Assembly (NCBI GenBank): GCA_963976435.1
Contig: CAXBKQ010000001.1
Span: 200,405 to 264,404 of the forward strand
Origin: CAKZNE01 sp963976435
GTDB taxonomy: Bacteria; Bacteroidota; Bacteroidia; Flavobacteriales; Schleiferiaceae
Length of the DNA: 64,000 nucleotides
Reading direction: 5' to 3'
This document shows positions 7,847-14,918 of this stretch, piece after piece. The notes under the pieces were generated by a model. That model was not told where the DNA came from, did no database searches, and saw only the letters and a program-made list of their open reading frames with translations. Position numbers and translations under genes: made by a program. Each line of letters opens with the position of its first letter. The first letter of the stretch is position 1.

Positions 7847-9163
7847 TTAATTTGTTTGATTTACAATATATTCAAATAGTAATTTTCCTTGGCTATTGAA
7901 ATATTTTAGCTCTAACTGTCTTTGTCCAAAATTTCCGCTAAATGTCATGGTGCTAAAATTTCTTTCTTTAATAATTGAACCTTCTATTAGGAAATTATTT
8001 TTCTCATTTACGGAAGAACTTGCGGAAGAGGTTAAGGGTGATGTGGTGAATTCATAAATCACCTTTCCATTTGCCAATTCCATTTTCATTACTTCGGAAT
8101 GATGTCTATCGCCACTTAGAATTATTACTCCCGAGATATTTTCCTCCTCTATGCGCTTTATTATATATGCTCTTTCCTCAGGGAAATTGGAATGGTTCTC
8201 ATAAACTACTGCTGAATTCAATATTTGTCCACCAGTAACTATAAATTTAAATGGAGCCTTGCTGTTTTTGAGCATATCAATAAGGTAATCCACCTGCTTT
8301 TTGCCAAATATGTGTTTTTCACCTTTTTCAAAATTGGCCGTTCTATGGTATCTATTGTCCATTAAGAAGAAATCGGCATCTACGAAGGTGAAGGCAGACA
8401 TAATTCCGTCTAAGTCTTTAAAACCATAGGAGGGATTGGCCCAGTAAAGTTTAAAAGTCTCCAAGGCTATATCCTTGTGAACATAGCTTCCTGAGGCATC
8501 ATTAGGACCAAAATCGTGATCATCCCAAATGGCATAATTGGCACAGCTAGATAGCAGTCCTTGCATTTCAGCAGCAGCTCTGCTGTGGCTATACCTGTGT
8601 AGGATACCACTGCGGCTACCCAAATCCGTAGGTCTCAAATAGGTATTATCTCCCAACCAAATCATAGCGTCTGGATTCTTACTTTTTATAGTCTCAAAAA
8701 TGGTATAATCCCCACCATAGGGTTTACCCGGACGATCTGTAGATTCCTCATTAATATATACACAGCTTCCCATGGCTACGGAAAAGGAGGGAGGGTCCAT
8801 CCGATATGGCCAATTGCTTTGAGTGGTAAATTGGTACTCAGGATCTCTAAATATCCTTTTACCATCGATATATAATATATACTCATAAGTAGCACCTGGC
8901 TCCAAAAACATGAAATAAAGCTTGGCAGTATGAGAATTAATCTTTTTCGTTTTAAGGCTATCTGTGCTATATATTCTTTTGGGCTCATCTATTTTATAAT
9001 ATTGAGCATATACCCAAGATTCTTCGCTAGTTTCTAGCCATACTGCGGTTTCAGTCATTTCCACATATCCCAACATAGGTCCGGATTTAATGGGATTTAG
9101 CTTTTTAGATTGACCAACTACCAAAATTGGAACTAAAAACAAAAGGCAAAAAATCTTTTTCAT
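7847..9163 (-). CDS. PhoD-like alkaline phosphatase/phosphodiesterase
   Basis: A 438-residue exported metallophosphoesterase of the alkaline phosphatase D superfamily. A Sec signal peptide covers about residues 1-17 (ending VVGQ). Metal-binding landmarks are GSC at 132-134, WLGDNTY around 169-175, WDDHDFGPND at 213-222 and LSGDRHHSEV at 350-358. An N-terminal fibronectin-like PhoD_N region (about 25-115) precedes the catalytic domain. Family members release phosphate from phosphodiesters or phospholipid head groups in the periplasm or outside the cell and use Ca/Fe. No PHO-box type site is recognisable. It is a single-gene unit divergent from the M14 peptidase gene. A -7-like TATTTTTG lies upstream on its strand at 9203-9210. 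Confidence 0.88.
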   Translation of the reverse strand: MKKIFCLLFLVPILVVGQSKKLNPIKSGPMLGYVEMTETAVWLETSEESWVYAQYYKIDEPKRIYSTDSLKTKKINSHTAKLYFMFLEPGATYEYILYIDGKRIFRDPEYQFTTQSNWPYRMDPPSFSVAMGSCVYINEESTDRPGKPYGGDYTIFETIKSKNPDAMIWLGDNTYLRPTDLGSRSGILHRYSHSRAAAEMQGLLSSCANYAIWDDHDFGPNDASGSYVHKDIALETFKLYWANPSYGFKDLDGIMSAFTFVDADFFLMDNRYHRTANFEKGEKHIFGKKQVDYLIDMLKNSKAPFKFIVTGGQILNSAVVYENHSNFPEERAYIIKRIEEENISGVIILSGDRHHSEVMKMELANGKVIYEFTTSPLTSSASSSVNEKNNFLIEGSIIKERNFSTMTFSGNFGQRQLELKYFNSQGKLLFEYIVNQTN

Positions 9164-9202
9164 AGAAATAAATATTTGGGTGATTTTTAAAGACTAATGG
9201 TT

Positions 9203-9210
9203 CAAAAATA
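9203..9210 (-). promoter_or_regulatory. -7 box of the PhoD-like gene
   Basis: On the minus strand this reads TATTTTTG, a match to TAnnTTTG, 40 bases upstream of the start codon. No -33 TTG at ideal spacing was found, so support is moderate. Confidence 0.35.
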
Positions 9211-9280
9211 GCTTAAAGAGCTTCAAAATATAGCCCAGTTTGCATTAAATATTGTTTACTTTAGTTTTAGATTATTATTT

Positions 9281-10462
9281 ATGCGCTCTAAGTTCAAATC
9301 TCCCGACTATCAACTATATAGACAATCAACTTTTCAGCACAGGTGGCTTCGTTTGGAGCATTTAATGGAACAATTGGAAAGGATAAAATCCTCCTCACAA
9401 TTTAAAGTAGAAATATTTGCCCATTCTGAAGAAAAAAAACCTATTCATAAAATAGAATATGGGATAGGTCCTAAAAAGATTTTGATATGGACCCAAATGC
9501 ATGGCAATGAACCTACGGCAACCATGGCTTTGGTGGATGTTTTGAATTTCTTGATGAATGAGGGTGACACCTATCAGTCTCTACGAAATTCAATTTATCA
9601 AAACTGCACCTTACTGATGATCCCTATGTTAAATCCAGATGGAGCAGAAAGGTTTAGTAGAAGGAATGCCTTGGGAATAGACATGAATAGAGATGTTTTG
9701 AAATTGCAAAGCATAGAAATGAGTTCATTTATTGATTTGTTCAAGGATTTTAAACCGCATTGGGGTTTTAACCTTCACGATCAAAGAAATTTCTTTTCTG
9801 TTGGGAACTCTCCTTGTCCGGCTACCATTAGCTTTTTATCGGCCTCATCAGACGAAGGGAGGAGTATAAATCCAACCCGTTTGCAAAGCATGCAAATGGT
9901 GATGGCTCTTAGTGATTTGGTAGAAATGGAATCGGAATGCCATGCCTCCAGATATTCTGATGAATATTATCCCAGAGCATTAGGTGAATTTTTTCATAGT
10001 CAGGAAGTACCCTGTGTTTTGGTAGAATCTGGTGCTTACCCTAATGATCCTTTTAGGAATGAAGCCAGAAGGCTTAATTTTTTGATTTTGCTACATGCAT
10101 TTGAAAATATTATTGAAGAAAAAACCTTGCAAGGTGAGGAAAGCAGACCTTATTTTTTAATTCCCGAAAATGGGAAAGCCATGCTGGATGGAATAATTAG
10201 AGATTGTTATTTGGAAAGAAATGGGACTAAAATAGACCTTGGACTGATGATAGAGGAAAAGCCAAATTTTGAAACTAAGGAAATTGAAAGGAGCTATATT
10301 TTGAGTGATATTGGAGATCTATCTTTTCAATATGGACTAAAAGAATGGGAGGGAGGTAGAATTTCTGAAGACGAGGATTTGTCGCTGGAAAAGCCCGCAA
10401 ACTTTAAAATTGTGATTTCGGAAGATGAAAGCTTAGAATTTAAGGCTGGCCAAATTCTTTAA
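9281..10462 (+). CDS. M14 family zinc carboxypeptidase
   Basis: A 393-residue M14 metallopeptidase without a signal peptide, so probably cytoplasmic. The zinc ligands are visible as HGNE at 74-77 (HxxE) and His166 in GFNLHDQRN. The substrate-binding NPDG...RRNALGIDMNRD block is at 118-138 and the catalytic Glu is in VLVESGAY (Glu249). Members of this clade remove C-terminal residues from peptides or act on modified amino-acid derivatives; the substrate is not predictable. The last four bases TTAA are shared with the stop codon of the convergent small membrane protein gene. Confidence 0.85.
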   Translation: MRSKFKSPDYQLYRQSTFQHRWLRLEHLMEQLERIKSSSQFKVEIFAHSEEKKPIHKIEYGIGPKKILIWTQMHGNEPTATMALVDVLNFLMNEGDTYQSLRNSIYQNCTLLMIPMLNPDGAERFSRRNALGIDMNRDVLKLQSIEMSSFIDLFKDFKPHWGFNLHDQRNFFSVGNSPCPATISFLSASSDEGRSINPTRLQSMQMVMALSDLVEMESECHASRYSDEYYPRALGEFFHSQEVPCVLVESGAYPNDPFRNEARRLNFLILLHAFENIIEEKTLQGEESRPYFLIPENGKAMLDGIIRDCYLERNGTKIDLGLMIEEKPNFETKEIERSYILSDIGDLSFQYGLKEWEGGRISEDEDLSLEKPANFKIVISEDESLEFKAGQIL

Positions 10463-10668
10463 ACCTGATCCTTATAGTAGCTAAACATTTGCTTTAACAC
10501 ATAAAATAGAAATAATGTTACCACAATCCCGGCAGTGATATAATAGGTTTTTTTATAGTGAATCTTATGTAGAGCAAGATCTTTGCGATAACTCCAAATG
10601 AGAAAGCCAATAAAAAGCAATCCAAATATTCCAGCGAAAATCCAATGTCCTGTGCTAACATTTTCCAT
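10459..10668 (-). CDS. Small two-helix membrane protein
   Basis: A 69-residue protein starting MENVSTGHWIFAGIFGLLFI. It has two hydrophobic helices (about 9-26 and 44-62) separated by a basic loop (YRKDLALHKIHYKKTYY), consistent with an inner-membrane hairpin with the loop in the cytoplasm. A longer frame upstream to 10740 would run into the oppositely oriented pyrophosphohydrolase gene, so I prefer the ATG at 10668. Similar tiny membrane proteins are common and uncharacterised in Bacteroidota; I assign no function. Its stop overlaps the stop of the M14 gene. Confidence 0.6.
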   Translation of the reverse strand: MENVSTGHWIFAGIFGLLFIGFLIWSYRKDLALHKIHYKKTYYITAGIVVTLFLFYVLKQMFSYYKDQV

Positions 10669-10704
10669 AGTAGATTTGAAAAAATTTTGACAAAGATACC
10701 CAGC

Positions 10705-11091
10705 ATGAAGAAACAAATTGAACATGTAGCCAAATTCCATGAAGTTTTTGGAATTGGAAATGAAGAAAGTCCATTAGCAAAAGCTGAAGATTCCACTATA
10801 GATCTGCGACACAGACTAATGCAGGAGGAAAATGAGGAATATTTAGAAGCAGCAAAAAATGGGGACTTAGTAGAAATTGCCGATGCCCTTGGAGACATGA
10901 TGTATATTCTTTGTGGAACCATACTAAAACACGGCCTACAGCATAAAATTGAAGAGGTATTTGAAGAAATTCAAAGAAGCAATATGAGTAAACTGGATGC
11001 AGATGGCAATCCCATTTATAGGGAAGACGGGAAAATCCTAAAAAGCGATTTGTATTTCAAACCGAATATTGCTAAGGTTTTGGAATCCTAG
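10705..11091 (+). CDS. MazG-like nucleoside triphosphate pyrophosphohydrolase
   Basis: A 128-residue all-alpha NTP pyrophosphohydrolase (MazG/HisE-like superfamily). The magnesium-binding motif is the pair EENEEYLEA (ExxE) and EIADALGDMMYI (ExxD) at about residues 39-47 and 57-68. The C-terminal part, QRSNMSKLDADGNPIYREDGK, matches a subgroup annotated as phosphoribosyl-ATP pyrophosphohydrolase-like or DR2231-like dUTPase. Such enzymes clean up non-canonical or excess nucleotides. The start is the ATG at 10705, because upstream residues in frame do not look like protein of this family and lie over the divergent gene start region. Confidence 0.85.
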   Translation: MKKQIEHVAKFHEVFGIGNEESPLAKAEDSTIDLRHRLMQEENEEYLEAAKNGDLVEIADALGDMMYILCGTILKHGLQHKIEEVFEEIQRSNMSKLDADGNPIYREDGKILKSDLYFKPNIAKVLES

Positions 11092-11167
11092 ACTTCGATA
11101 GCTAAGCTTTAAAGCCTGTTTTCCATTTGGTATTTCAGGATCTGGGAGATGATTATTTACAGAATTA

Positions 11168-11563
11168 TTATTCTGATTTAATAGCTGTGCAAATTTCAAT
11201 GAGAAGTCCATTATTATCTCTAAGGTATCCCACTTTTTGTCCCCAGGGCTTTTCCTTTATAGGTTCAAACTCTTGAGCACCAGCCTGGATTGCCTTTTGA
11301 AATTCAGTTTCAATATTTTCACTTGTAAAAGCCAATTCTATTCCCCAAGGTTTATTTGAATTTTCCAATTTATTAAAACCCTTCTTAAAATTGCTTTTTC
11401 CCAGTTCTAGGGAAGCAAAAGAAATTATTGTTTCTCCGCTGATAAGCTCTCCATAGTCATTTTCAGGACTTATAAATTTAGGACTAAAACCAAAGGCTCT
11501 TTTGTAGAACTCTATGGTTTCAACTACATTTTCAACATAAACAATGGTATAGGCAAATTTCAT
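11168..11563 (-). CDS. VOC family (glyoxalase/bleomycin-resistance-like) protein
   Basis: A 131-residue vicinal-oxygen-chelate protein of two beta-alpha-beta-beta-beta modules. It opens with MKFAYTIVYVENVVETIEFY and the typical RAFGF turn; the second module carries PWGIELAF, KPWGQKVGYLRDNNGLLIEI. The Glu near the end (LIEI) is the usual last metal ligand. Substrate and reaction are unknown: the fold includes glyoxalases, dioxygenases and drug-binding proteins. It follows a second VOC gene on the same strand, about 90 bp upstream of it, and may be co-transcribed. Confidence 0.85.
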   Translation of the reverse strand: MKFAYTIVYVENVVETIEFYKRAFGFSPKFISPENDYGELISGETIISFASLELGKSNFKKGFNKLENSNKPWGIELAFTSENIETEFQKAIQAGAQEFEPIKEKPWGQKVGYLRDNNGLLIEICTAIKSE

Positions 11564-11652
11564 GGTGTTGATATTTCTGTCCTTTTGATTTTATCGATGA
11601 GGCTAATTTATTATATAGTGATGAGCTTGAAATATGGCTTATATAACATCTT

Positions 11653-12024
11653 CTAATCTTCCCCTTTAAAATTCCCGAAATGCCATAATATTCCACTTGG
11701 GTCGTGAAGAAAAAACTCTTTACCCCAATCCTTATATACAATTTCAGATAGCCGAACATTTTCAAATTTCTGGCTTAAGTGTAAAGCTCTGATATTTTCC
11801 AATACCTTTTCTAAATCCTCAACTTCATAGAAAACCATGGAATTATCAATCCAATCTTTTATATAAGCATCTTGTAAATAAAATCCAAAATCGCCAATAT
11901 GGAAATAGGACATGCTTTTGGAGATTGTGAATTCTTCGAAACCCAATTCCCTATAGAAGTTTCGCGAAATTTGATAGTCTTTAGAACCAAGGAATGGCCT
12001 AATTGATTTTCCTTTTATTGACAT
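11653..12024 (-). CDS. VOC family protein (second copy)
   Basis: A 123-residue glyoxalase-fold protein. I place the start at MSIKGKSIRPFLGSKDY; a longer frame to 12126 adds a basic, unconserved-looking extension and runs into the terminator of the upstream gene. Blocks SRNFYRELGFEE, FGFYLQDAY and FFLHDPSGILWHFG are typical of VOC proteins; DPSG-(I/N)-LWHF resembles the last strand with its His ligand. It is not a close copy of the neighbouring VOC protein. Function unknown; it may form a two-gene unit with it. Confidence 0.8.
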   Translation of the reverse strand: MSIKGKSIRPFLGSKDYQISRNFYRELGFEEFTISKSMSYFHIGDFGFYLQDAYIKDWIDNSMVFYEVEDLEKVLENIRALHLSQKFENVRLSEIVYKDWGKEFFLHDPSGILWHFGNFKGED

Positions 12025-12124
12025 GTAAGGTTTTAACTTTTCGGTTTGTTTAGATTTTCTTTTTCTGATATTTAAAACTCTTCTTTGGGACAAATAATTT
12101 GGATATAGTAAATAGGAGAGGGGC

Positions 12125-12152
12125 AAAAAAAAGCCCCTCTAAAAAGAAGGGC
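12125..12152 (-). terminator. Rho-independent terminator of the HPF gene
   Basis: On the minus strand GCCCTTCT-tttt-AGAGGGGC (8 bp with one G-U pair) is followed by eight T. It lies 18 bases after the stop of the hibernation factor gene. The right arm can alternatively pair perfectly with 12117-12124. Confidence 0.85.
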
Positions 12153-12170
12153 CTTGCTAATTACTTACTA

Positions 12171-12470
12171 TTAATGTGCTGAAGCCATTTTGGTTTTCAG
12201 TTTGCGTAATTGTCCTTTGAGTTTATCCACAACATCATTGATGGATCCTTCAAATTTTGAGGAACTGCTCTCCGCAAAAAGATCATTGCCCGGAATATTT
12301 AATTTCACCTCTACAATTTTATTGTCTTCCGCTGCCTGACCAAGTTTTAGGTAAACTTCGGCTCCCACAATCTTATTGTAATACTTGCTTAAGCCTTCAA
12401 TCTTCTCTTTGCAATAATCCATTAATTCTGGTTTCATTGTAAAGTTTACGGCTTGAATATCCCACTTCAT
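12171..12470 (-). CDS. hpf: Ribosome hibernation promoting factor (short HPF/RaiA)
   Basis: A 99-residue protein of the short HPF/RaiA (YhbH/YfiA) family. It starts MKWDIQAVNFTMKPELMDYC, the first beta strand and helix, then the second repeat AEVYLKLG and the helix INDVVDKLKGQLRKLKTK with a basic C-terminal face that contacts 16S rRNA. It lacks the long C-terminal dimerisation domain, so it would support hibernation of the short-HPF type or simple ribosome stabilisation in stationary phase. It is a monocistronic gene with a strong terminator. Identification is clear; whether it acts as HPF or RaiA cannot be read from sequence. Confidence 0.92.
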   Translation of the reverse strand: MKWDIQAVNFTMKPELMDYCKEKIEGLSKYYNKIVGAEVYLKLGQAAEDNKIVEVKLNIPGNDLFAESSSSKFEGSINDVVDKLKGQLRKLKTKMASAH

Positions 12471-12665
12471 ATATATTGTTTTTGTTAGTTGATTAAAGAT
12501 AGATAAGATCAGGCAACGATAAAAATTTTAAGGCTCTAATATTTAAATAAAAATAAACTTATACTGATCATCAGATAGATGGAAGGCTTTTTGACTTTCA
12601 AGGAAATGATTTTAGAGGAGAATTTTATTCCGCTTCCCTAAATTCCATCAAAAGCTTTTAGAGAA

Positions 12666-12697
12666 GTTGGTACTTCATCAAGATAATATTAGTTTTG
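12666..12697 (+). promoter_or_regulatory. Bacteroidota promoter of the TPR gene
   Basis: TTG at 12667-12669 and TAGTTTTG at 12690-12697 match the -33 and -7 elements with a 20-base spacer. The predicted leader before the ATG at 12738 is about 33 bases. Confidence 0.6.
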
Positions 12698-12737
12698 CGA
12701 GAGAACAAAGGGAATAGAAAAAATCAAAAAACCCAAC

Positions 12738-14042
12738 ATGAAAAGATTATCATTAGTTATAGTGCTGTTAGCAGGTTTCCAAATGATGGCCCAGGAAGGT
12801 CCAACCATCTCTAGTGCCGTAATTGCTATGGATAGAACCAACGACATTCCTGCTGCAAAGGAATATATTGAAGAGGCTGCTAAAATTCTAAGTACAAAAG
12901 ACATGAGTACTGTGAAATTTAAAAATGCTGCCAAATTTTACTATTATTCTGGATTAATCAATTTTAGAATTGCTCAAAGTGAAGACCCAGCTATTAAAGC
13001 TTTGGATCCTGAAGCGCTAGACAAAGCCGCCGAAAACTTTTTGAAATCTATAGAATATGAAACTTCTAAAGGGAAGGATAAATTTCTAGATAAATCAAGA
13101 GCTCAGATTCCTTATGTGGCCAATGCTATTGCTACAAGAGGTATCCAAAAAGACGCGGATAAAAATCCTTTAGGCGCCTACCAAGATTTCCAAAAAACTT
13201 ACGATCTAAACCTAAGTGTTGGAAGAACCGATACCAGCATGCTTTATAATACTGCTGTAATGGCTCAAAAAGCTGAGATGTATGATAAGGCTATTGAGAT
13301 CAATGAGAAGTTAATTGCCATGAATTACAAAGGAGTAGAGTATAGCGCTACCAATTTGGAAGGAAAGAAAGTAGTTTACAATTCTAAAAAGCAAATGGAC
13401 TTTTCTGTAGCAAATTCATTGGCAACCGATCCTAAAGTGGAAGGTGACTATAGAGCTGATATTTATTTAGCTACTGCCGGACTATACCGCAAAAGTGGTG
13501 ATACCGCTACTTATGATAAATATATCCAAGAGGGAAGAGTGAAATTCCCAGATAATGAAGCGATTATTAGAGCAGAATTGCAGAAGTTTTTAGAAACTAA
13601 GCAGTATGATAAAGCTATGGTGAACCTAGATTTAGCCATTTCTAAAGATCCAAAATCTCATACCTTATTATATATCAAAGGAAATATCCTTCAAACTACC
13701 ATTGGTGATTTAGAAGGAGCAGTTGTGGCTTATGACCAAGCCCTGGCTATTAAAGCAGATTATTTAGATCCTTTATATATGAAAGGCTTAATGCATATCA
13801 ATGAAGCAAATAGCTTGACAAAGGAAATGAATGATTTGCCTTTAAATGCAAAAAAGAAATACGACGCTCTAAAAGCAAAACAAAAAGTGGAATTCCAAAA
13901 GGCTTTACCATTATTTGAAAAAGCACATGAGATAGATCCTAAGGATAAGGAAACTTTAAATGCTTTGAAGGAAGTATATTATAAATTAAGAATGCTTCCA
14001 GAAGCTCAGGAAGTGGATAAGAAATTAGCTGAGCTAGAATAA
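12738..14042 (+). CDS. Exported tetratricopeptide-repeat protein
   Basis: A 434-residue exported protein with a signal peptide ending at FQMMAQ (about residue 19). The mature part is a series of TPR-like helical hairpins; the clearest are around 170-195 (MLYNTAVMAQKAEMYDKAIE), 285-315 (FLETKQYDKAMVNLDLAISK), 320-345 (LEGAVVAYDQALAIKADYLD) and the final KALPLFEKAHEIDPKDKETL. It is probably periplasmic. Such TPR proteins are common in Bacteroidota and act as scaffolds; no partner is visible here. The gene has a well-formed promoter and a strong terminator, so it is an independent transcription unit. Confidence 0.85.
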   Translation: MKRLSLVIVLLAGFQMMAQEGPTISSAVIAMDRTNDIPAAKEYIEEAAKILSTKDMSTVKFKNAAKFYYYSGLINFRIAQSEDPAIKALDPEALDKAAENFLKSIEYETSKGKDKFLDKSRAQIPYVANAIATRGIQKDADKNPLGAYQDFQKTYDLNLSVGRTDTSMLYNTAVMAQKAEMYDKAIEINEKLIAMNYKGVEYSATNLEGKKVVYNSKKQMDFSVANSLATDPKVEGDYRADIYLATAGLYRKSGDTATYDKYIQEGRVKFPDNEAIIRAELQKFLETKQYDKAMVNLDLAISKDPKSHTLLYIKGNILQTTIGDLEGAVVAYDQALAIKADYLDPLYMKGLMHINEANSLTKEMNDLPLNAKKKYDALKAKQKVEFQKALPLFEKAHEIDPKDKETLNALKEVYYKLRMLPEAQEVDKKLAELE

Positions 14043-14060
14043 GGAAGAAAATATTAAAAG

Positions 14061-14089
14061 AGAGGATGTGTTTTTATATCCTCTTTTTT
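14061..14089 (+). terminator. Terminator of the TPR gene
   Basis: AGAGGAT at 14061-14067 pairs with ATCCTCT at 14078-14084, extended by A-T pairs, and is followed by a T run. It lies 18 bases after the stop. Confidence 0.85.
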
Positions 14090-14534
14090 AATGGTGAAGT
14101 TATTTTACATAATATTAATTATAAGGTAAAGCATATAGCAAATTCCGGATGCCTGAATTTTACATAAAATCAGTTCTGAGAATGTTTCATTACAATAACA
14201 GCCGATTGCATGAAAAGGAAATTGCTATTTAGTATCTATAGATTGTTATCGCTGCTAGCTATAGTTGGCCAGCGTTCATTTCGTTTGTTTCTTCGATATG
14301 AAATATTAATTCTGATTTAATCAAATGTCGCACCCAGTTGCTGCTCATTTACCTTAGATTGATTCTCGACTTAAATTTTAGGTTTTAGAATTTCGGTATT
14401 TGATGAAATGCCCAGTCTTAAATATTCTGTGCGATTCTCAGTGATTAGGGTTTAAGGAGAAATTTGATGGGTTTGTAATTTTAAAGTTAGCGATTGTCAA
14501 TTCGCAGATTACTATTCCAGGCCATGACCGGTAA
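14090..14534. other. 445-bp non-coding stretch
   Basis: Between the terminator of the TPR gene and the 87-residue gene no open frame of note, no tRNA-like cloverleaf and no clear terminator are visible. A loose near-repeat gcgatt...cag/cagatt occurs around 14431-14510. It may hold an unseen small RNA or be relic sequence; I see nothing I can name. Confidence 0.4.
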
Positions 14535-14798
14535 TCAAAATTCAAATCGCTCAAAGCTCCACCAAATGTTTTGGGTTTTTAATTCCATTTGAACTTGTGG
14601 CAATAAGTACAGTTTATCATTTTCATTTAAATCTCGCAAGACTTTCCTTAGAGGAAGTCCTTTCCTGTGGTCTAAATTAAAAGACCCTAGTTTCATTAAA
14701 GGCTCCATTAATTCAGCTGGTTTAGCTGAGTTGATTCCTGTTTTTTCCAAATAGCCTTGGATAGCATAGCCCACTTTAACAATTGTTGCATCATCCAT
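14535..14798 (-). CDS. Conserved-looking 87-residue protein of unknown function
   Basis: A small acidic-to-neutral soluble protein without signal or membrane segment. It has a helical N-terminus (VKVGYAIQGYLEKTG), then AKPAELMEPLMKLGSFNLDHRKGLPLRKVLRDLNEND, which has the look of a winged-helix or DNA-mimic type fold, and ends with WWSFERFEF. I do not recognise the family. Three tandem copies of a 12-bp unit sit immediately upstream of its ATG. It lies alone between two long non-coding or unrelated stretches. Likely real because the composition is protein-like throughout and the upstream region is structured. Confidence 0.6.
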   Translation of the reverse strand: MDDATIVKVGYAIQGYLEKTGINSAKPAELMEPLMKLGSFNLDHRKGLPLRKVLRDLNENDKLYLLPQVQMELKTQNIWWSFERFEF

Positions 14799-14803
14799 TT
14801 AAA

Positions 14804-14837
14804 TAGTTGTTTACTTAGTTGTTTAATTAGTTGTTTA
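14804..14837. repeat. Three 12-bp tandem repeats upstream of the 87-residue gene
   Basis: TAGTTGTTTA occurs at 14804-14813, 14816-14825 and 14828-14837, a strict 12-bp period beginning 6 bases before the start codon on the minus strand (where it reads TAAACAACTA). It could be a regulator-binding array or a slippage-prone phase-variable leader. Confidence 0.6.
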
Positions 14838-14918
14838 AAATAGATTACATCTCTTTTTATTGATCAATAAAATAATAAAAATCAAGACTCGATTAAATAA
14901 TCCCAACCAAAAAAACAC

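Noticed and set aside
10518..10922. 134-codon minus-strand frame over the pyrophosphohydrolase gene
   Set aside because: It is antisense to a clear MazG-like gene and low in protein character.
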